In this document: positions 9,357 to 18,311 of the stretch, in pieces
Layout of the letters: every line of letters starts with the position of its first letter
Position numbering within the stretch: the stretch's first letter is position 1
Origin: Phaeospirillum sp.
Lineage (GTDB): Bacteria > Pseudomonadota > Alphaproteobacteria > Rhodospirillales > Magnetospirillaceae
NCBI GenBank assembly: GCA_030824585.1
Contig: JAVBXM010000021.1
Coordinates: 1-64,000 of the forward strand
DNA length: 64,000 nt
Direction: 5' to 3'
The notes under the pieces: model-generated
Told to the model about the DNA's origin: nothing
The model's input: only the letters and a program-made list of their open reading frames with translations
Databases searched by the model: none
Made by a program: the position numbers and the translations under genes

Positions 9357-11840
9357 ATGCGCGTGGGAGTCGCGGCGGGTTTGGCGTTGATCTTGGCGGC
9401 CGGCGATGCGGCGGCCCAGGAGGCGCACGCCCTGGCCTCGCTCCGGTTCGATCCCCTGTCGCTGGGCATCGGCGCCCTGCTGGTCCTGGTTCCCGCCGTG
9501 GCGGTGCTGGTGCTGCTGCGCTGGCGCATGGCCGGGCTGGCCGCCGACGCCCTGCGGGCCGGCGCCCTGGCCGAACGGCTGGGCGAGAGCCTGCTGGCGG
9601 CGCCCGACGGCTTCTATGCCTGGCTGGGGACCGAGCGCGAGATCTGCTCGCGCCGCCTCGCCGTGCTGCTGGGCCTGTTCGGCGGTACCGATTCCACCTT
9701 CACGGACGTGCTGGAATCCTTCGCCGCCGCCGATGCCGCCCAATTGGACGGTGCGGCCCGCCGCCTGCGCGAGGAGGGGCAGGGCTTCGAGCTGGAACTG
9801 CGCCTGCGCGACGGCGGCCGCCGGGTGCGCGCCGTGGGCGTGCGCGCCGCCGGACCGGACGGTACGGCCCTGGCCGATCTGGTCTGGATGCACGACGTCA
9901 CCGAGGGAGCCGCCTTCGAAGCGGAACTGGCCTCGCGCCTGGCCGGGCTGGCCGGTGAGCGCGAGCGGATCGAGGGATTGCTGGGCGTGCTGCCCATTCC
10001 CATCTGGGTGCGCGACGACGATCTGTCCCTGCTGCATGTCAACCGGGCCTATGCCCGCGCGGTGGACGTGGCCTCGCCCCAGGCGGCGGTGGCCGGGCAG
10101 ATCGAACTGGCCTCGGACGGCTCGGTGCGCGAGGCCCGTGCCCTGGCGGCCCGCGCCCGGGCGGCCGGCGAGCCCCGCGCCGAATCCTTCCATCTGGTGC
10201 TGGGCGGCCAGCGCCGCTTCACCGAGATCACCGAGGCGCCGTTCGAGACCGATGACGGCGGCCTGCTGACCGCCGGCTACGCCATGGACCTCACCCGTAT
10301 CGAGGACCTGCAGCTGGAACTGGCCCGCCACGCCAGCGCCCACGCCCAGGTGCTGGAGCATCTGGCCACCGCCATCGCCATCTTCTCCACCGACACGCGG
10401 CTGACCTTCTTCAACACCGCCTTCATCCGGCTGTGGCGGCTGGAGGCCGAGTGGCTGGGGACGCAGCCCACCTACGGCGCCGTCCTGGATTCACTGCGCG
10501 AGCGCCGGCTGCTGCCCGAGGTGGCCGATTACCGCGCCTATAAGGAAGATGAGCTGAAACGGTTCATCTCGCTGATCGACGCCGCCGAAACCCTGCTGCA
10601 CCTGCCCGACGGCCGCACCCTGCGCCGCATGATCGCCGCCCATCCCTATGGCGGCCTGATCTTCACCTACGAGGATGTCACCGATACCCTGGCGCTGGAA
10701 CGCTCGTTCAACACCGCGCTGGCGGTGCAGCGGGAAACCCTGGACCACCTGCACGAGGGCGTGGCGGTGTTCCGGGGCGACGGGCGCCTGCGGCTCTACA
10801 ACCCCGCCTATGCCCGCATCTGGAACCTGCCCGCCGCCATGCTGGAGGCCGAACCCCATCTGGCCGAACTGGTCGAGGCCCACCGGCCCTATTTCGAGGG
10901 CGGCGCCGAGCGCGCCTCGGTGTGGCCCGAGGTGCGCGAGCGCCTGATGTCGCTGTTCAACACCAGGGCGCCCCAGAGCGGCCGGGTCGAGCGTCTGGAC
11001 GATTCCATCGTCGACTTCTCCTCGGTGCCGCTGCCCGACGGGGCCATGCTGCTGACCTGGCTGGACGTCACCGATTCGGCGCGGGTCGAGCGGGCCCTGC
11101 GCGAGCGCAACGAGGCGCTGGCCGCCGCCGATCTGCTGAAAAGCGAGTTCATCGCCAGTGTCTCGGCCGAGGTGCGAAAGCCGCTGACCACGGTGATCGG
11201 CTTTTCCGAGATGCTGGCCGCCGAGTATTTCGGCAAGCTCAACAAGCGCCAGCACGAATACGCCCGCGGCATCACCGAGGCGGGCCAGGGGCTGCAGGCG
11301 CTGATTTCCGACATCCTCGACCTGGCCGCCATCGAGGCGGGGCAGATGACCCTGGAACTGGATACCGTCGACATCCACCCCATGCTGTCGGGCGTGCTGG
11401 GACTGGTGCGCGAGCGGGTGCGGGAGAAGAAGCTGCACCTGGATTTCGACTGCCCGCTGGATATCGGCTGGATCGTCGCCGACGAGCGCCGGCTGCGTCA
11501 GGTGCTGTTCAACCTGCTGGGCAACGCCCTCAAGCGCACGCCCTCGGGCGGCAGGGTGACGGTACGGGCGGAGCGGCGGCCGACGGAACTGGCGCTGACC
11601 ATCAGCGATACCGGTGCCGGCCTGTCCGACGAGCAGCAGGAGCGGCTGTTCGGCGGCTTCGCCCTGGCCGGGCGCCGCGAGGCCTTGCCGGCCGGTCAGG
11701 CCGACGGCGATTCCGGCATCGGCCTGGCATTGGTCCAGCGTTTCGTCGATCTCCATGGCGGAAGGGTGGAATTGGCATCGGTGCCCGGTGAGGGTACGGT
11801 GGTGACCGTGCGGCTGCCCGTGGGGGCCGGGGCGGCATGA
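9357..11840 (+). CDS. DivL-like multi-PAS pseudo-histidine kinase
   Basis: The 827-residue protein starts with a cleavable-type hydrophobic segment and a second membrane segment (GIGALLVLVPAVAVLVLL), then several PAS-like modules (about residues 60-560), a HisKA-like helix pair and a HATPase domain. In the H-box the phosphoacceptor histidine is replaced: SVSAEVRKPLT has Ala (residue 604) where active kinases have SHELRTPL. Caulobacter DivL has Tyr at this site and shares the same domain plan, including a TTVIGFSEML-like stretch and a small ATPase domain (NLLGNALKRTPSGG, DTGAGLSDEQ, GIGLALVQRF). DivL acts upstream of the CckA-ChpT-CtrA relay. The identity as DivL is inference from architecture; a GGGGA ribosome-binding site supports the start. 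Confidence 0.75.
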   Translation: MRVGVAAGLALILAAGDAAAQEAHALASLRFDPLSLGIGALLVLVPAVAVLVLLRWRMAGLAADALRAGALAERLGESLLAAPDGFYAWLGTEREICSRRLAVLLGLFGGTDSTFTDVLESFAAADAAQLDGAARRLREEGQGFELELRLRDGGRRVRAVGVRAAGPDGTALADLVWMHDVTEGAAFEAELASRLAGLAGERERIEGLLGVLPIPIWVRDDDLSLLHVNRAYARAVDVASPQAAVAGQIELASDGSVREARALAARARAAGEPRAESFHLVLGGQRRFTEITEAPFETDDGGLLTAGYAMDLTRIEDLQLELARHASAHAQVLEHLATAIAIFSTDTRLTFFNTAFIRLWRLEAEWLGTQPTYGAVLDSLRERRLLPEVADYRAYKEDELKRFISLIDAAETLLHLPDGRTLRRMIAAHPYGGLIFTYEDVTDTLALERSFNTALAVQRETLDHLHEGVAVFRGDGRLRLYNPAYARIWNLPAAMLEAEPHLAELVEAHRPYFEGGAERASVWPEVRERLMSLFNTRAPQSGRVERLDDSIVDFSSVPLPDGAMLLTWLDVTDSARVERALRERNEALAAADLLKSEFIASVSAEVRKPLTTVIGFSEMLAAEYFGKLNKRQHEYARGITEAGQGLQALISDILDLAAIEAGQMTLELDTVDIHPMLSGVLGLVRERVREKKLHLDFDCPLDIGWIVADERRLRQVLFNLLGNALKRTPSGGRVTVRAERRPTELALTISDTGAGLSDEQQERLFGGFALAGRREALPAGQADGDSGIGLALVQRFVDLHGGRVELASVPGEGTVVTVRLPVGAGAA

Positions 11841-11862
11841 TCAATAAGGGAGCGGACGGGCA

Positions 11863-12903
11863 ATGACGACGAAGACGGGGTGGCGGCTGGGCCTTCTGGC
11901 CGCCGCGATGCTGATGGGGGCGGTGACCTCCGCCGGTGCCGAGACGGTGACCGAGGAATTTTCCATCAGCAGCAAATGGCCGGACCAGAAGCTCTATATC
12001 CGCAACAAGCATCCGGCGGCCCTCTACGACGTCAAGCCGGAGAAGACGGTGCTGTTCCTGCACGGCGCCACCTATCCCGCCCATTCCTCGTTCGACATGG
12101 CGGTGGACGGCCAAAGCTGGATGGACTGGATGGCGGCGCGGGGCTACGACGTCTATTCGCTCGACATCCGCGGCTACGGCAAATCGGGACATCCGCCCGA
12201 GATGAAGCAGACCCCCGAGGCCAATGCTCCGGTGGTCGACACCACCGACGCCGTCGACGACGTCACCCGCGCCGTGGACTTCATCCTGTCGCGGCGCAAT
12301 TCCCAAAAGGTGGTGCTGGTCGGCTGGTCGTGGGGGGCCACCCTGGCCGGAGCCTATGCCAACAGTGCCCAGGACAAGGTGGAGCGCCTGGTGCTCTATG
12401 CGCCGCAATGGCTGCGCGACGTGGCGCCGCCCTCCGATGCCGACCTCGCCCGGGTACCCGCCTGGCGCCAGGTGGACCCGCGCGACGCCCGCGACATCTG
12501 GCTGAAGGCGGTGCCCGAGGCCAAGCGCGATGCCGTGCTGCCCAAGGCGGTGTTCGGCGAATGGCTGAAGGCCACCCTGGCCAGCGATTCCGAGCCCGCC
12601 ACCCCCAATACGGTGCGCGCCCCCAACGGGGTGGTGCTGGACACCATGCGCTACTGGGCGTCGGGCAAGCCCCGCTGGAACCCGGAGCGCCTGTCCATCC
12701 CGGCCCTGGTGATCCAGGGCGAGTGGGACATGGAAGCTCCGCCGGCCATGGGCATGAAGCTGTTCAACAAGCTCGCCACCTCACCCTACAAGCGCTACGT
12801 CATGGTCGGCGAAGCCACCCACGCGGCGCTGATCGAGAAGAACCGCAAGCAGCTCTATCAGGCGGTGGCCGAGTTCCTGGAATCCCCGGCGCCGCAGCGT
12901 TAA
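11863..12903 (+). CDS. Secreted alpha/beta hydrolase
   Basis: This 346-residue protein starts with a signal peptide (cleavage likely after SAGA, about residue 26). The alpha/beta hydrolase core shows the oxyanion region VLFLHGATYP, the nucleophile elbow GWSWGAT (Ser), the acid in QGEWDMEAPP and the catalytic histidine in GEATHAALIE. Substrate is unknown; the family includes esterases, lipases and epoxide hydrolases. It begins 22 bp after the DivL-like gene, so it may be cotranscribed. Periplasmic location is inferred. Confidence 0.8.
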   Translation: MTTKTGWRLGLLAAAMLMGAVTSAGAETVTEEFSISSKWPDQKLYIRNKHPAALYDVKPEKTVLFLHGATYPAHSSFDMAVDGQSWMDWMAARGYDVYSLDIRGYGKSGHPPEMKQTPEANAPVVDTTDAVDDVTRAVDFILSRRNSQKVVLVGWSWGATLAGAYANSAQDKVERLVLYAPQWLRDVAPPSDADLARVPAWRQVDPRDARDIWLKAVPEAKRDAVLPKAVFGEWLKATLASDSEPATPNTVRAPNGVVLDTMRYWASGKPRWNPERLSIPALVIQGEWDMEAPPAMGMKLFNKLATSPYKRYVMVGEATHAALIEKNRKQLYQAVAEFLESPAPQR

Positions 12904-12934
12904 GGGCGAATCCCGTCGGACGGCAGCCCATATG

Positions 12935-14113
12935 TCACCCGAACAGGCCGGGGGGATCGGCCTCCTCGGCCGGGCAGAGGTCGGTGATGCCGATGCCCAG
13001 CAGGCGGAAGGCGCGGCCGTCCGCCTGACGTTCCAGCAGGGCCAGCCCGGCCCGCAGGATCACCTCGGTCCGGCCGGTGGGGTCGGCCAGTCGCTGGTGG
13101 CGGGTGACCACCTTGAAATCGGCGGTCTTGAGTTTCAGCACCACGGTGCGTCCCGCCAGATGCGCCCGGTCCAGCCGCCGCGCCACGCCCTCGGCCAGGG
13201 GGACCAGCGCCTCGGCCAGCACCTTGCCGTCACGGGTGTCGCGGACGAAGGTGGTTTCGGTGGAGACGCTCTTGGTCGGGCGGTCCGGATTGACCGGTCG
13301 GGTGTCGATGCCGTGCACCATGCCGGCCAGCCGCCGGCCGAACTTGCCCCAGCGCGCCACGAATTCCGCCTCGGGCAGGGCTTGAAGCTGGGCGATGGTG
13401 GTGATGCCCTGCTCGGCCATGCGCGCCGCCGTGGCGGCTCCGATGCCGAACAGCGCGGTCACCGGGCGCGGCGCCAGGAAGCGGGACGCCTCGCCCCGGC
13501 CGATCACCGAGAAGCCGTCGGGCTTGTTGAGGTCCGACGCCATCTTGGCCAGGAACTTGTTGTAGCTGAGGCCCACCGAAACGGTGATCCCCACCTGCAG
13601 GCGGATGGCGCGGGCCAGCCGGGCCAGCAGCACCGCCGCCGGCCGCTCCACCAGCCGCACCCCCGGTGACAGGTCCAGATAGGCCTCGTCCAGGGAAAGG
13701 GGCTCCACCAGGGGCGTGGCCTTCTCGAACAGGGCGCGGATATCGGCGCTGACCTGCTTGTACTTGGCGATGTTGGGCGGAATCACCACGGCGTGCGGGC
13801 ACAGTTCCAGCGCCTTGAACATGGGCATGGCCGAGCGCGGCCCGAACTTGCGCGCCACGTAGCAGGCGGTGGTCACCACGCCGCGCCCGCCGGCGTGGCC
13901 GACGATCACCGGCCTGTCGGCCAGGGACGGGTTGTCGCGCTTCTCCACCGAGGCGTAGAAGGCGTCGCAATCGATATGGGCGATGGTGAGGTCCAGCAAC
14001 TCGGCATGGCTTATCCGCCGCGCCGAGCCGCAGGCGGCGCAAGCCCCGTCCCCGGTCCCCAGGGCCCCGCAATCCCGGCAGACAGCCGGTATCTGATCAC
14101 CATATGTTCCCAT
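12935..14113 (-). CDS. dinB: DNA polymerase IV with N-terminal zinc ribbon
   Basis: This Y-family translesion polymerase of 392 residues has the catalytic motifs IAHIDCDAFYASVE and SLDEAYLDL, the steric-gate region, the thumb segment VSVGLSYNKFLAKMASDLNKPDGF and a helix-hairpin-helix (ALFGIGAATAARMAEQGI). Unlike E. coli DinB it begins with about 40 extra residues that carry a CxxC-CxxC zinc ribbon (Cys12, 15, 25, 28). The C-terminus lacks a convincing QLxLF clamp-binding motif; it ends PPGLFG. A start 12 codons upstream is possible. It converges on the hydrolase gene. Confidence 0.92.
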   Translation of the reverse strand: MGTYGDQIPAVCRDCGALGTGDGACAACGSARRISHAELLDLTIAHIDCDAFYASVEKRDNPSLADRPVIVGHAGGRGVVTTACYVARKFGPRSAMPMFKALELCPHAVVIPPNIAKYKQVSADIRALFEKATPLVEPLSLDEAYLDLSPGVRLVERPAAVLLARLARAIRLQVGITVSVGLSYNKFLAKMASDLNKPDGFSVIGRGEASRFLAPRPVTALFGIGAATAARMAEQGITTIAQLQALPEAEFVARWGKFGRRLAGMVHGIDTRPVNPDRPTKSVSTETTFVRDTRDGKVLAEALVPLAEGVARRLDRAHLAGRTVVLKLKTADFKVVTRHQRLADPTGRTEVILRAGLALLERQADGRAFRLLGIGITDLCPAEEADPPGLFG

Positions 14114-14290
14114 GGGGCGACTATAGCGCGGGCCGGGCCTGCGGCCCACTGAAAAGCAAAGTGGCCTTGTCGCTTGTGGCAGACCACCGAAGCCCCCCCA
14201 GCCAGAGCATGTGAAAGCAAGCGTGCAAAGCGACCAGGAGGTTTATCCCGCTAAGTGCTAGACGAATTTGTTTCCTTGATTCGGCGCTTG

Positions 14291-14545
14291 TTATGACGGC
14301 TTCCTGCAAACGAACAAATATTCCTTCTGGATGCAGTATCCATCTAAGCATCTCCAGCTCATTTGGACGGCATATCTATTATAGTTGGCACAACCACGGT
14401 TTGCTTCTGCTAAAATTACACTCTGATCGCCGCCGGATGCGATAACTTTTACTTTATCCTCTCCGATATCGCTGATTACGGCGCGAGTGGCGCACCCGGA
14501 AAGAGACGCAATCATTATGCAAGCTCCAATAGATGTTCTCCACAT
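14291..14545 (-). CDS. Small lipoprotein, unknown function
   Basis: The product of about 84 residues has a signal sequence ending in a lipobox (ASLSGC), so it would be lipidated on the cysteine and anchored in the envelope. The mature part is Cys-rich (RGCANY, SWRCLDGYC, LFVCRK), suggesting disulfides. The start follows a perfect GGAGGA. Base composition is A/T-richer than the neighbours and it lies just outside the left island repeat. Similar small phage- or island-linked lipoproteins exist, but I cannot name the family. Confidence 0.65.
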   Translation of the reverse strand: MWRTSIGACIMIASLSGCATRAVISDIGEDKVKVIASGGDQSVILAEANRGCANYNRYAVQMSWRCLDGYCIQKEYLFVCRKPS

Positions 14546-14727
14546 CGGTTCCTCCAAAATGCCGGTTCGCCATAATCGTGTAGCTTCGAAAGGATATCCT
14601 AATACAAAAATACGACAACAACTGTTTAGTGCATATTGTCGGCTATAGCAAAAAAGAGAGGGCGTTCATGGTGGAGGCTGCCGGAGAGGAATTTGAGCGC
14701 TCTGGCCGCAGGTCGTCATTTCCGCCC

Positions 14728-14795
14728 AAAAGAAACCCCCCGGTTATGCACCGGGGGGTAAAGTCAAACAGGGAGGCTTCACGTCTAGGAGACGT
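14728..14795. repeat. Left attachment repeat (attL)
   Basis: This is the displaced 3' end of the target RNA gene. It holds a terminator hairpin (CCCCCCGG loop CCGGGGGG at 14736-14758) and the ACGTC-TAGGA-GACGT stem-loop at the end. It is identical over all 68 bases to 37973-38040; the flanks differ immediately outside. 14796-14927 holds no gene that I can support. Confidence 0.88.
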
Positions 14796-14927
14796 GAAAA
14801 ATTCAGTCCAGGCGGGTATTCCGCAATCCGGCCCAATTTTCCCTCGCCATCTACATGGTTGAAATATAATCATATTCAGTTCAGTGTAGTCTTCAGCGGT
14901 CCAAATCAGGCCAGCCGGAGCCACAGC

Positions 14928-14952
14928 TTTTGTAGTCCCCGGCTAGTCCCCG
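14928..14952. promoter_or_regulatory. Candidate integrase arm-binding site, left
   Basis: A 25-bp block containing two direct copies of TAGTCCCCG with an 11-bp period sits just before the integrase gene. The identical 25 bp is at 37887-37911 near the other island end, in the same orientation. Paired short direct repeats inside both ends of an integrative element fit arm-type sites for a P4-type integrase. Confidence 0.6.
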
Positions 14953-14970
14953 AGATTGGGGGAGGGTGCG

Positions 14971-16242
14971 GTGAAGGAAGAACTGACGGCTGTCAGGTTG
15001 CAGGCGATCAAGCCCCCGGCCACTGGCCGTCTCGATATCGGCGACGCCAAGCAGCCCGGCCTGATCCTGCGGGTGACCTACAACGGGGCCTATTCATGGT
15101 GCGTCCGCTACTGCCCGAAGGGCGGCTCCCAGAAGCGGGCGACAATCGGCCACTATCGCACCTCTCCCACTACCCCTCCGCTCATGTCGCTGGCTGATGC
15201 CCGCTCGCGGACAAAGGACATCGTTGCCGCCGCTGCACGGGGAATTGATCTGTTGGAGCAGGAGGACGCGGTCCGGCGGGCGGACCTCGCTCGACGGGAG
15301 GAAGGGAAGGCCCGCAGCCGGAGCCTGAACCGGGTGGTCGCCGAATACATCGAAAAGTACGCCAAGGTGAATCAGCGGCGCTGGATACTCACCGAACGCA
15401 TGTTCGAGCAGCATGTCTTGCCCAAACTGGGCGGCAAGCCCGTGGTCGATCTGCGCCGCGCCGACATCATCGAACTGCTGGACGATCTTCAGCACAAGAA
15501 GGGGCTGGGCGCTCAGGTCAACCGGATCCATGCGGCATTGAAGGCCGCGCTCAACTTCGCCGTGGAGCGGGAATACCTGGACGCCAACCCCGCCGCCGCC
15601 GTGAAAAAGCAGTTCAAGGGGGAGGTGCCGCGCGAGCGCGTCCTCACCGATGACGAACTGAAGGCCATCTGGCTGACCGCCGACACCCTGAAGGAGCCGA
15701 GCCGGGGACTGGTCAAGATGATGATTCTGACCGGCCAGCGCCGCGACGAGGTCCGCTGCCTGCCGTGGGCGGAACTGGATATGGAGGCCAGCCTGTGGAC
15801 CCTGCCCGCCGGTCGCAACAAGGGTAAGCGCGAGCATGTGGTCCCGCTATCCGATGAGGCGAAGGCCGTTCTGGAGGCGCTGCCGAAATTGGGTGACGAG
15901 TTTGTCTTCACCACCGGCGGCAAGCGCCCCTATGCGGGCCAGAAGCGGTTGAAGGACATCCTTGACCGGGAAAGCAAGGTCGTCGATTGGACCTTCCACG
16001 ACATCCGCCGTACTGTTGCCAGCGGCCTCGCGTCGTTGCGGATTTCCCATGACGTTATCGGCCGGGTGCTGAACCACGCCAAGACCGATGTGACCGCGCG
16101 ACATTACAATCGCCATGACTATCTTGAGGAGAAGGCTGCAGCTCTGGCGGCCTGGGGCCGACACGTCACGGCCGTGGTCACTGATGCCTTGGAGGGTCGC
16201 AAGGTTATCGCGCTCAAAGCCCGGCGGAAAGGCCCTCAGTAG
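14971..16242 (+). CDS. int: P4-type tyrosine integrase of the island
   Basis: The 423-residue protein has the N-terminal DUF4102 arm-binding domain (VRLQAIKPPATGRLDIGD, PGLILRVTYNGAYSWCVRY), a core-binding helical domain and a catalytic domain. The visible catalytic residues are Arg in TGQRRDEVR, His-x-x-Arg in FHDIRRTVASG, His in VLNHAK and the Tyr nucleophile in the last part (HYNRHDY). It would catalyse insertion and excision between the two 68-bp repeats. The GTG start follows GGAGGG by the right distance; a TTG five codons earlier is less likely. Confidence 0.93.
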   Translation: MKEELTAVRLQAIKPPATGRLDIGDAKQPGLILRVTYNGAYSWCVRYCPKGGSQKRATIGHYRTSPTTPPLMSLADARSRTKDIVAAAARGIDLLEQEDAVRRADLARREEGKARSRSLNRVVAEYIEKYAKVNQRRWILTERMFEQHVLPKLGGKPVVDLRRADIIELLDDLQHKKGLGAQVNRIHAALKAALNFAVEREYLDANPAAAVKKQFKGEVPRERVLTDDELKAIWLTADTLKEPSRGLVKMMILTGQRRDEVRCLPWAELDMEASLWTLPAGRNKGKREHVVPLSDEAKAVLEALPKLGDEFVFTTGGKRPYAGQKRLKDILDRESKVVDWTFHDIRRTVASGLASLRISHDVIGRVLNHAKTDVTARHYNRHDYLEEKAAALAAWGRHVTAVVTDALEGRKVIALKARRKGPQ

Positions 16243-16329
16243 AAACCGGCTTTCCTCATGAATCGCTTCGGCGGCCTTGATGATGAGGGTGGCTTCATCC
16301 TCCACCGCCTGGGCGGCCAGGACTTCGTG

Positions 16330-16764
16330 TTACCGAATTGCCGTTGTCGCCGGGTCAAGCGCGAGAATAGCCGCATACAGACGTTCGAGATGGGCAAGGG
16401 CATCTCGGATATCTTGGGGCATCACGCCAAGGTCCGGTTCCAAATCAGGATAACGGGTCGCCGTCCCCCAGGAGGTCAAGTTGGCCACCGCAGCAATCTC
16501 GGAAGCCAAGGACGGGTGGAGCGGTGAAACCAACGCCTCCAACCGCCGAAGATCGTGGGTTTTGGGTGCGGTCATGCCTGCCGCGACAAGGAGCCCCTTC
16601 AGTAGCTTTTCGCTGGCCTGCTGGCAATGGTAAGCCGCCGGATCCAGCAGCGGAGGGTCATCGGCCAGCATCAGAGTGGCCGAGCGCCTATCCTCCACCG
16701 CCTTGGCGAACCAACGATGGGCCTCGGCCCACCGGGCGGTAAGAGCGGGATCAGTGCCGCTCAT
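16330..16764 (-). CDS. HEPN-domain toxin
   Basis: The 144-residue helical protein carries HEPN hallmarks: WFAKAVEDRRSATLML, then AAYHCQQASEKLLKGLLV, THDLRRL and TRYPD, and an R-x4-H motif (RDALAH) near the C-terminus that forms the RNase active site in many HEPN toxins. It overlaps the upstream nucleotidyltransferase gene by 14 bp, the usual HEPN-MNT gene pair arrangement. The start follows GAAGGTG. A frame six codons longer is open. Confidence 0.85.
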   Translation of the reverse strand: MSGTDPALTARWAEAHRWFAKAVEDRRSATLMLADDPPLLDPAAYHCQQASEKLLKGLLVAAGMTAPKTHDLRRLEALVSPLHPSLASEIAAVANLTSWGTATRYPDLEPDLGVMPQDIRDALAHLERLYAAILALDPATTAIR

Positions 16765-17065
16765 AAATGACGACACCTTCACGAAGGATCACGTCCGCGA
16801 ACGACCCCGAGGCACGTGCCCGCTGAGCCAGGGTGCTTTCGCGACAGGGGATGATATCGACCGCGCCGGTAAAGCCCCGTCGCGCGGCATCGCGATTCCG
16901 CCACGACAATTTCTCAGCGGGAGCATCGTCGTCGAGGACAACAACGAGGTCGATGTCGCTCTCAGGGCCGGCATCGCCACGGGCCTGGCTGCCGAACAGC
17001 ACGACACGCCGAGGGGCGTAAACCTCGACAATGGTGCGCAGCAGCGTTTCGGGCACGGTCATCAT
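16751..17065 (-). CDS. MNT-type minimal nucleotidyltransferase antitoxin
   Basis: This 104-residue protein has the nucleotidyltransferase motif GSQARGDAGPESDIDLVV with Gly-Ser and the two metal-binding aspartates, and a third carboxylate in GAVDIIP. MNT antitoxins neutralise HEPN RNases, in characterised systems by adding AMP units to the toxin. It is first in the two-gene operon. Its start may be the second of two adjacent ATGs. The pair probably stabilises the island. Confidence 0.85.
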   Translation of the reverse strand: MMTVPETLLRTIVEVYAPRRVVLFGSQARGDAGPESDIDLVVVLDDDAPAEKLSWRNRDAARRGFTGAVDIIPCRESTLAQRARASGSFADVILREGVVIYERH

Positions 17066-17195
17066 ATGCGCAGCTTACCCAACGTGAGCGGAGGTTTCAT
17101 CCGCTTTGTTTACGCTGTTGATAGCCCATCGGTATTGCTTCTTTGAGGCTTGAATTTCTGGTAACGGAGCGGCCCCATAAAACCGGAAGAGTTCA

Positions 17196-17729
17196 ATGAA
17201 ATCAGCCCATTCCTGTTCTGTTGCCGAAGTTGAACTACAGCCTCAAACGGCCGCTTATAGTGGTGGGAGGAAGAGCCCACCGCCAAAGAAGTCGAAGGGC
17301 AAGCCCCCCAAGGCGGTCGTGGAATTTCCCGAACCGCTGGAGGGCACTTGGGATGAACCCGATGGCTTAGGTGCCGCTTTGCACCTGCATGCTGCTCGGC
17401 ACGGTGAGACGATCTATCACCTTTATAGGGCTGTCGTCAGACCGGAAGACGGCATGCACCACAGCACGCTGGTCTCCTGGGTGCGCGGGTCAAAGGCCCC
17501 TCGTTCGGTGACGAGTCTCGAAGTCCTGCGCCGGATCGAAAGGCGTTACCGGTTACCGGAAGGGTATTTTGCCGAGAAGGCAGCCAACCCGGTCCGTGCG
17601 GCAACCGGCTTTGATCTGGATGACGTCCCGGCGTCGGAACGTCGCCGCCTGGCCTGGCATCTGCCTGATGATTTCAACAGCCGCCCGCGTCATGAGCAGG
17701 CGGAAATTCTCGGCATTATGGTGCTGTAG
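17196..17729 (+). pseudogene. 5' part of a tyrosine recombinase gene, split by a transposon
   Basis: 172 codons belong to the original gene; the last five (GIMVL) and the stop are read from the transposon end. The fragment has a Pro/Lys-rich leader and a helix-turn-helix-like region (LHAARHGETIYHLYRAVV, TLVSWVRGSKAPRSVTSLEVLRRIERRYRLP). Removing the transposon and one target copy joins codon CTC at 17709-17711 to GAC at 22616 in frame, giving a 659-residue protein with the fragment at 22606-24079. A GGAAGAG ribosome-binding site precedes the ATG. Inactive as it stands, unless the pieces work separately. Confidence 0.82.
17702..17711. repeat. Target-site duplication, left copy
   Basis: GGAAATTCTC directly precedes the left transposon end and recurs at 22606-22615 directly after the right end. 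Because the bases next to the right end are GG, the true duplication may be 8 bp (AAATTCTC), the length usual for IS1595-family elements, rather than 10. Confidence 0.85.
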
Positions 17730-17804
17730 CCCAAGCCAACCGGTCAACACCACGCCACGCCTGACGTAGACTCGCCTCCGACCCAACCGGATCGGAGGCA
17801 GACC

Positions 17805-18311
17805 ATGACAATCCCCGCAACGATTTCTCCCGCTCTGCCTGCATTCGCAGACAGCGCCGCCGTGACCGTGGCGGCGATCTCGGCGCTGACGGCGAAGAAG
17901 ACGGAATTAGGCGAACGGTTGCTCGACCTGGAGGACCAGGCCAACGGGCTGCGCCGCGATCTCAGTGTCCTGACTGAAGCTTTAAAGGTGTTCGGCGTGG
18001 TCGAGGTGGAACTGCCATCCAATGTTCCCGCCAAAGTGAAGCGGCGGCGGACGCGCGAGGGCTTCCGCCGGGGTGAACTGGCCCGCCGGGTGCTGGAGAA
18101 GGTCCGGGAGGCCGGCGAGCCGGTGTCGCCGACCGACGTGGCCCGCGCCATCATGCGCGACTGCCTGATGGATGCCAGCGACCAGAAACTCTATTTCGCC
18201 TTCCAGCACAAGGTCCACAACGTGGTGCGCCGACAGTGGCAGAACGGGGTGCTGGAGCGGGTTGGCGGCGATGACGGGCATGGCGCCCGCTGGAAAGTCG
18301 CGGAGCTTTAG
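17805..18311 (+). CDS. Transposon passenger protein, predicted DNA-associated, unknown function
   Basis: The 168-residue product has an N-terminal coiled coil (about residues 35-65, ELGERLLDLEDQANGLRRDL), a basic linker (KVKRRRTREGFRRG) and a winged-helix-like C-terminal part (VSPTDVARAIMRDC, HNVVRRQWQNGVLERV, GHGARWKVAEL). A GGAGG ribosome-binding site lies just before the ATG. It runs tail-to-tail with the transposase gene and overlaps it by 4 bp. I infer a regulatory or accessory role in transposition; I do not recognise the family. Confidence 0.65.
   Translation: MTIPATISPALPAFADSAAVTVAAISALTAKKTELGERLLDLEDQANGLRRDLSVLTEALKVFGVVEVELPSNVPAKVKRRRTREGFRRGELARRVLEKVREAGEPVSPTDVARAIMRDCLMDASDQKLYFAFQHKVHNVVRRQWQNGVLERVGGDDGHGARWKVAEL

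Noticed and set aside
14121-14351. 76-codon minus-strand frame
   Set aside because: Overlaps the lipoprotein gene, has no ribosome-binding site and no family-like sequence.
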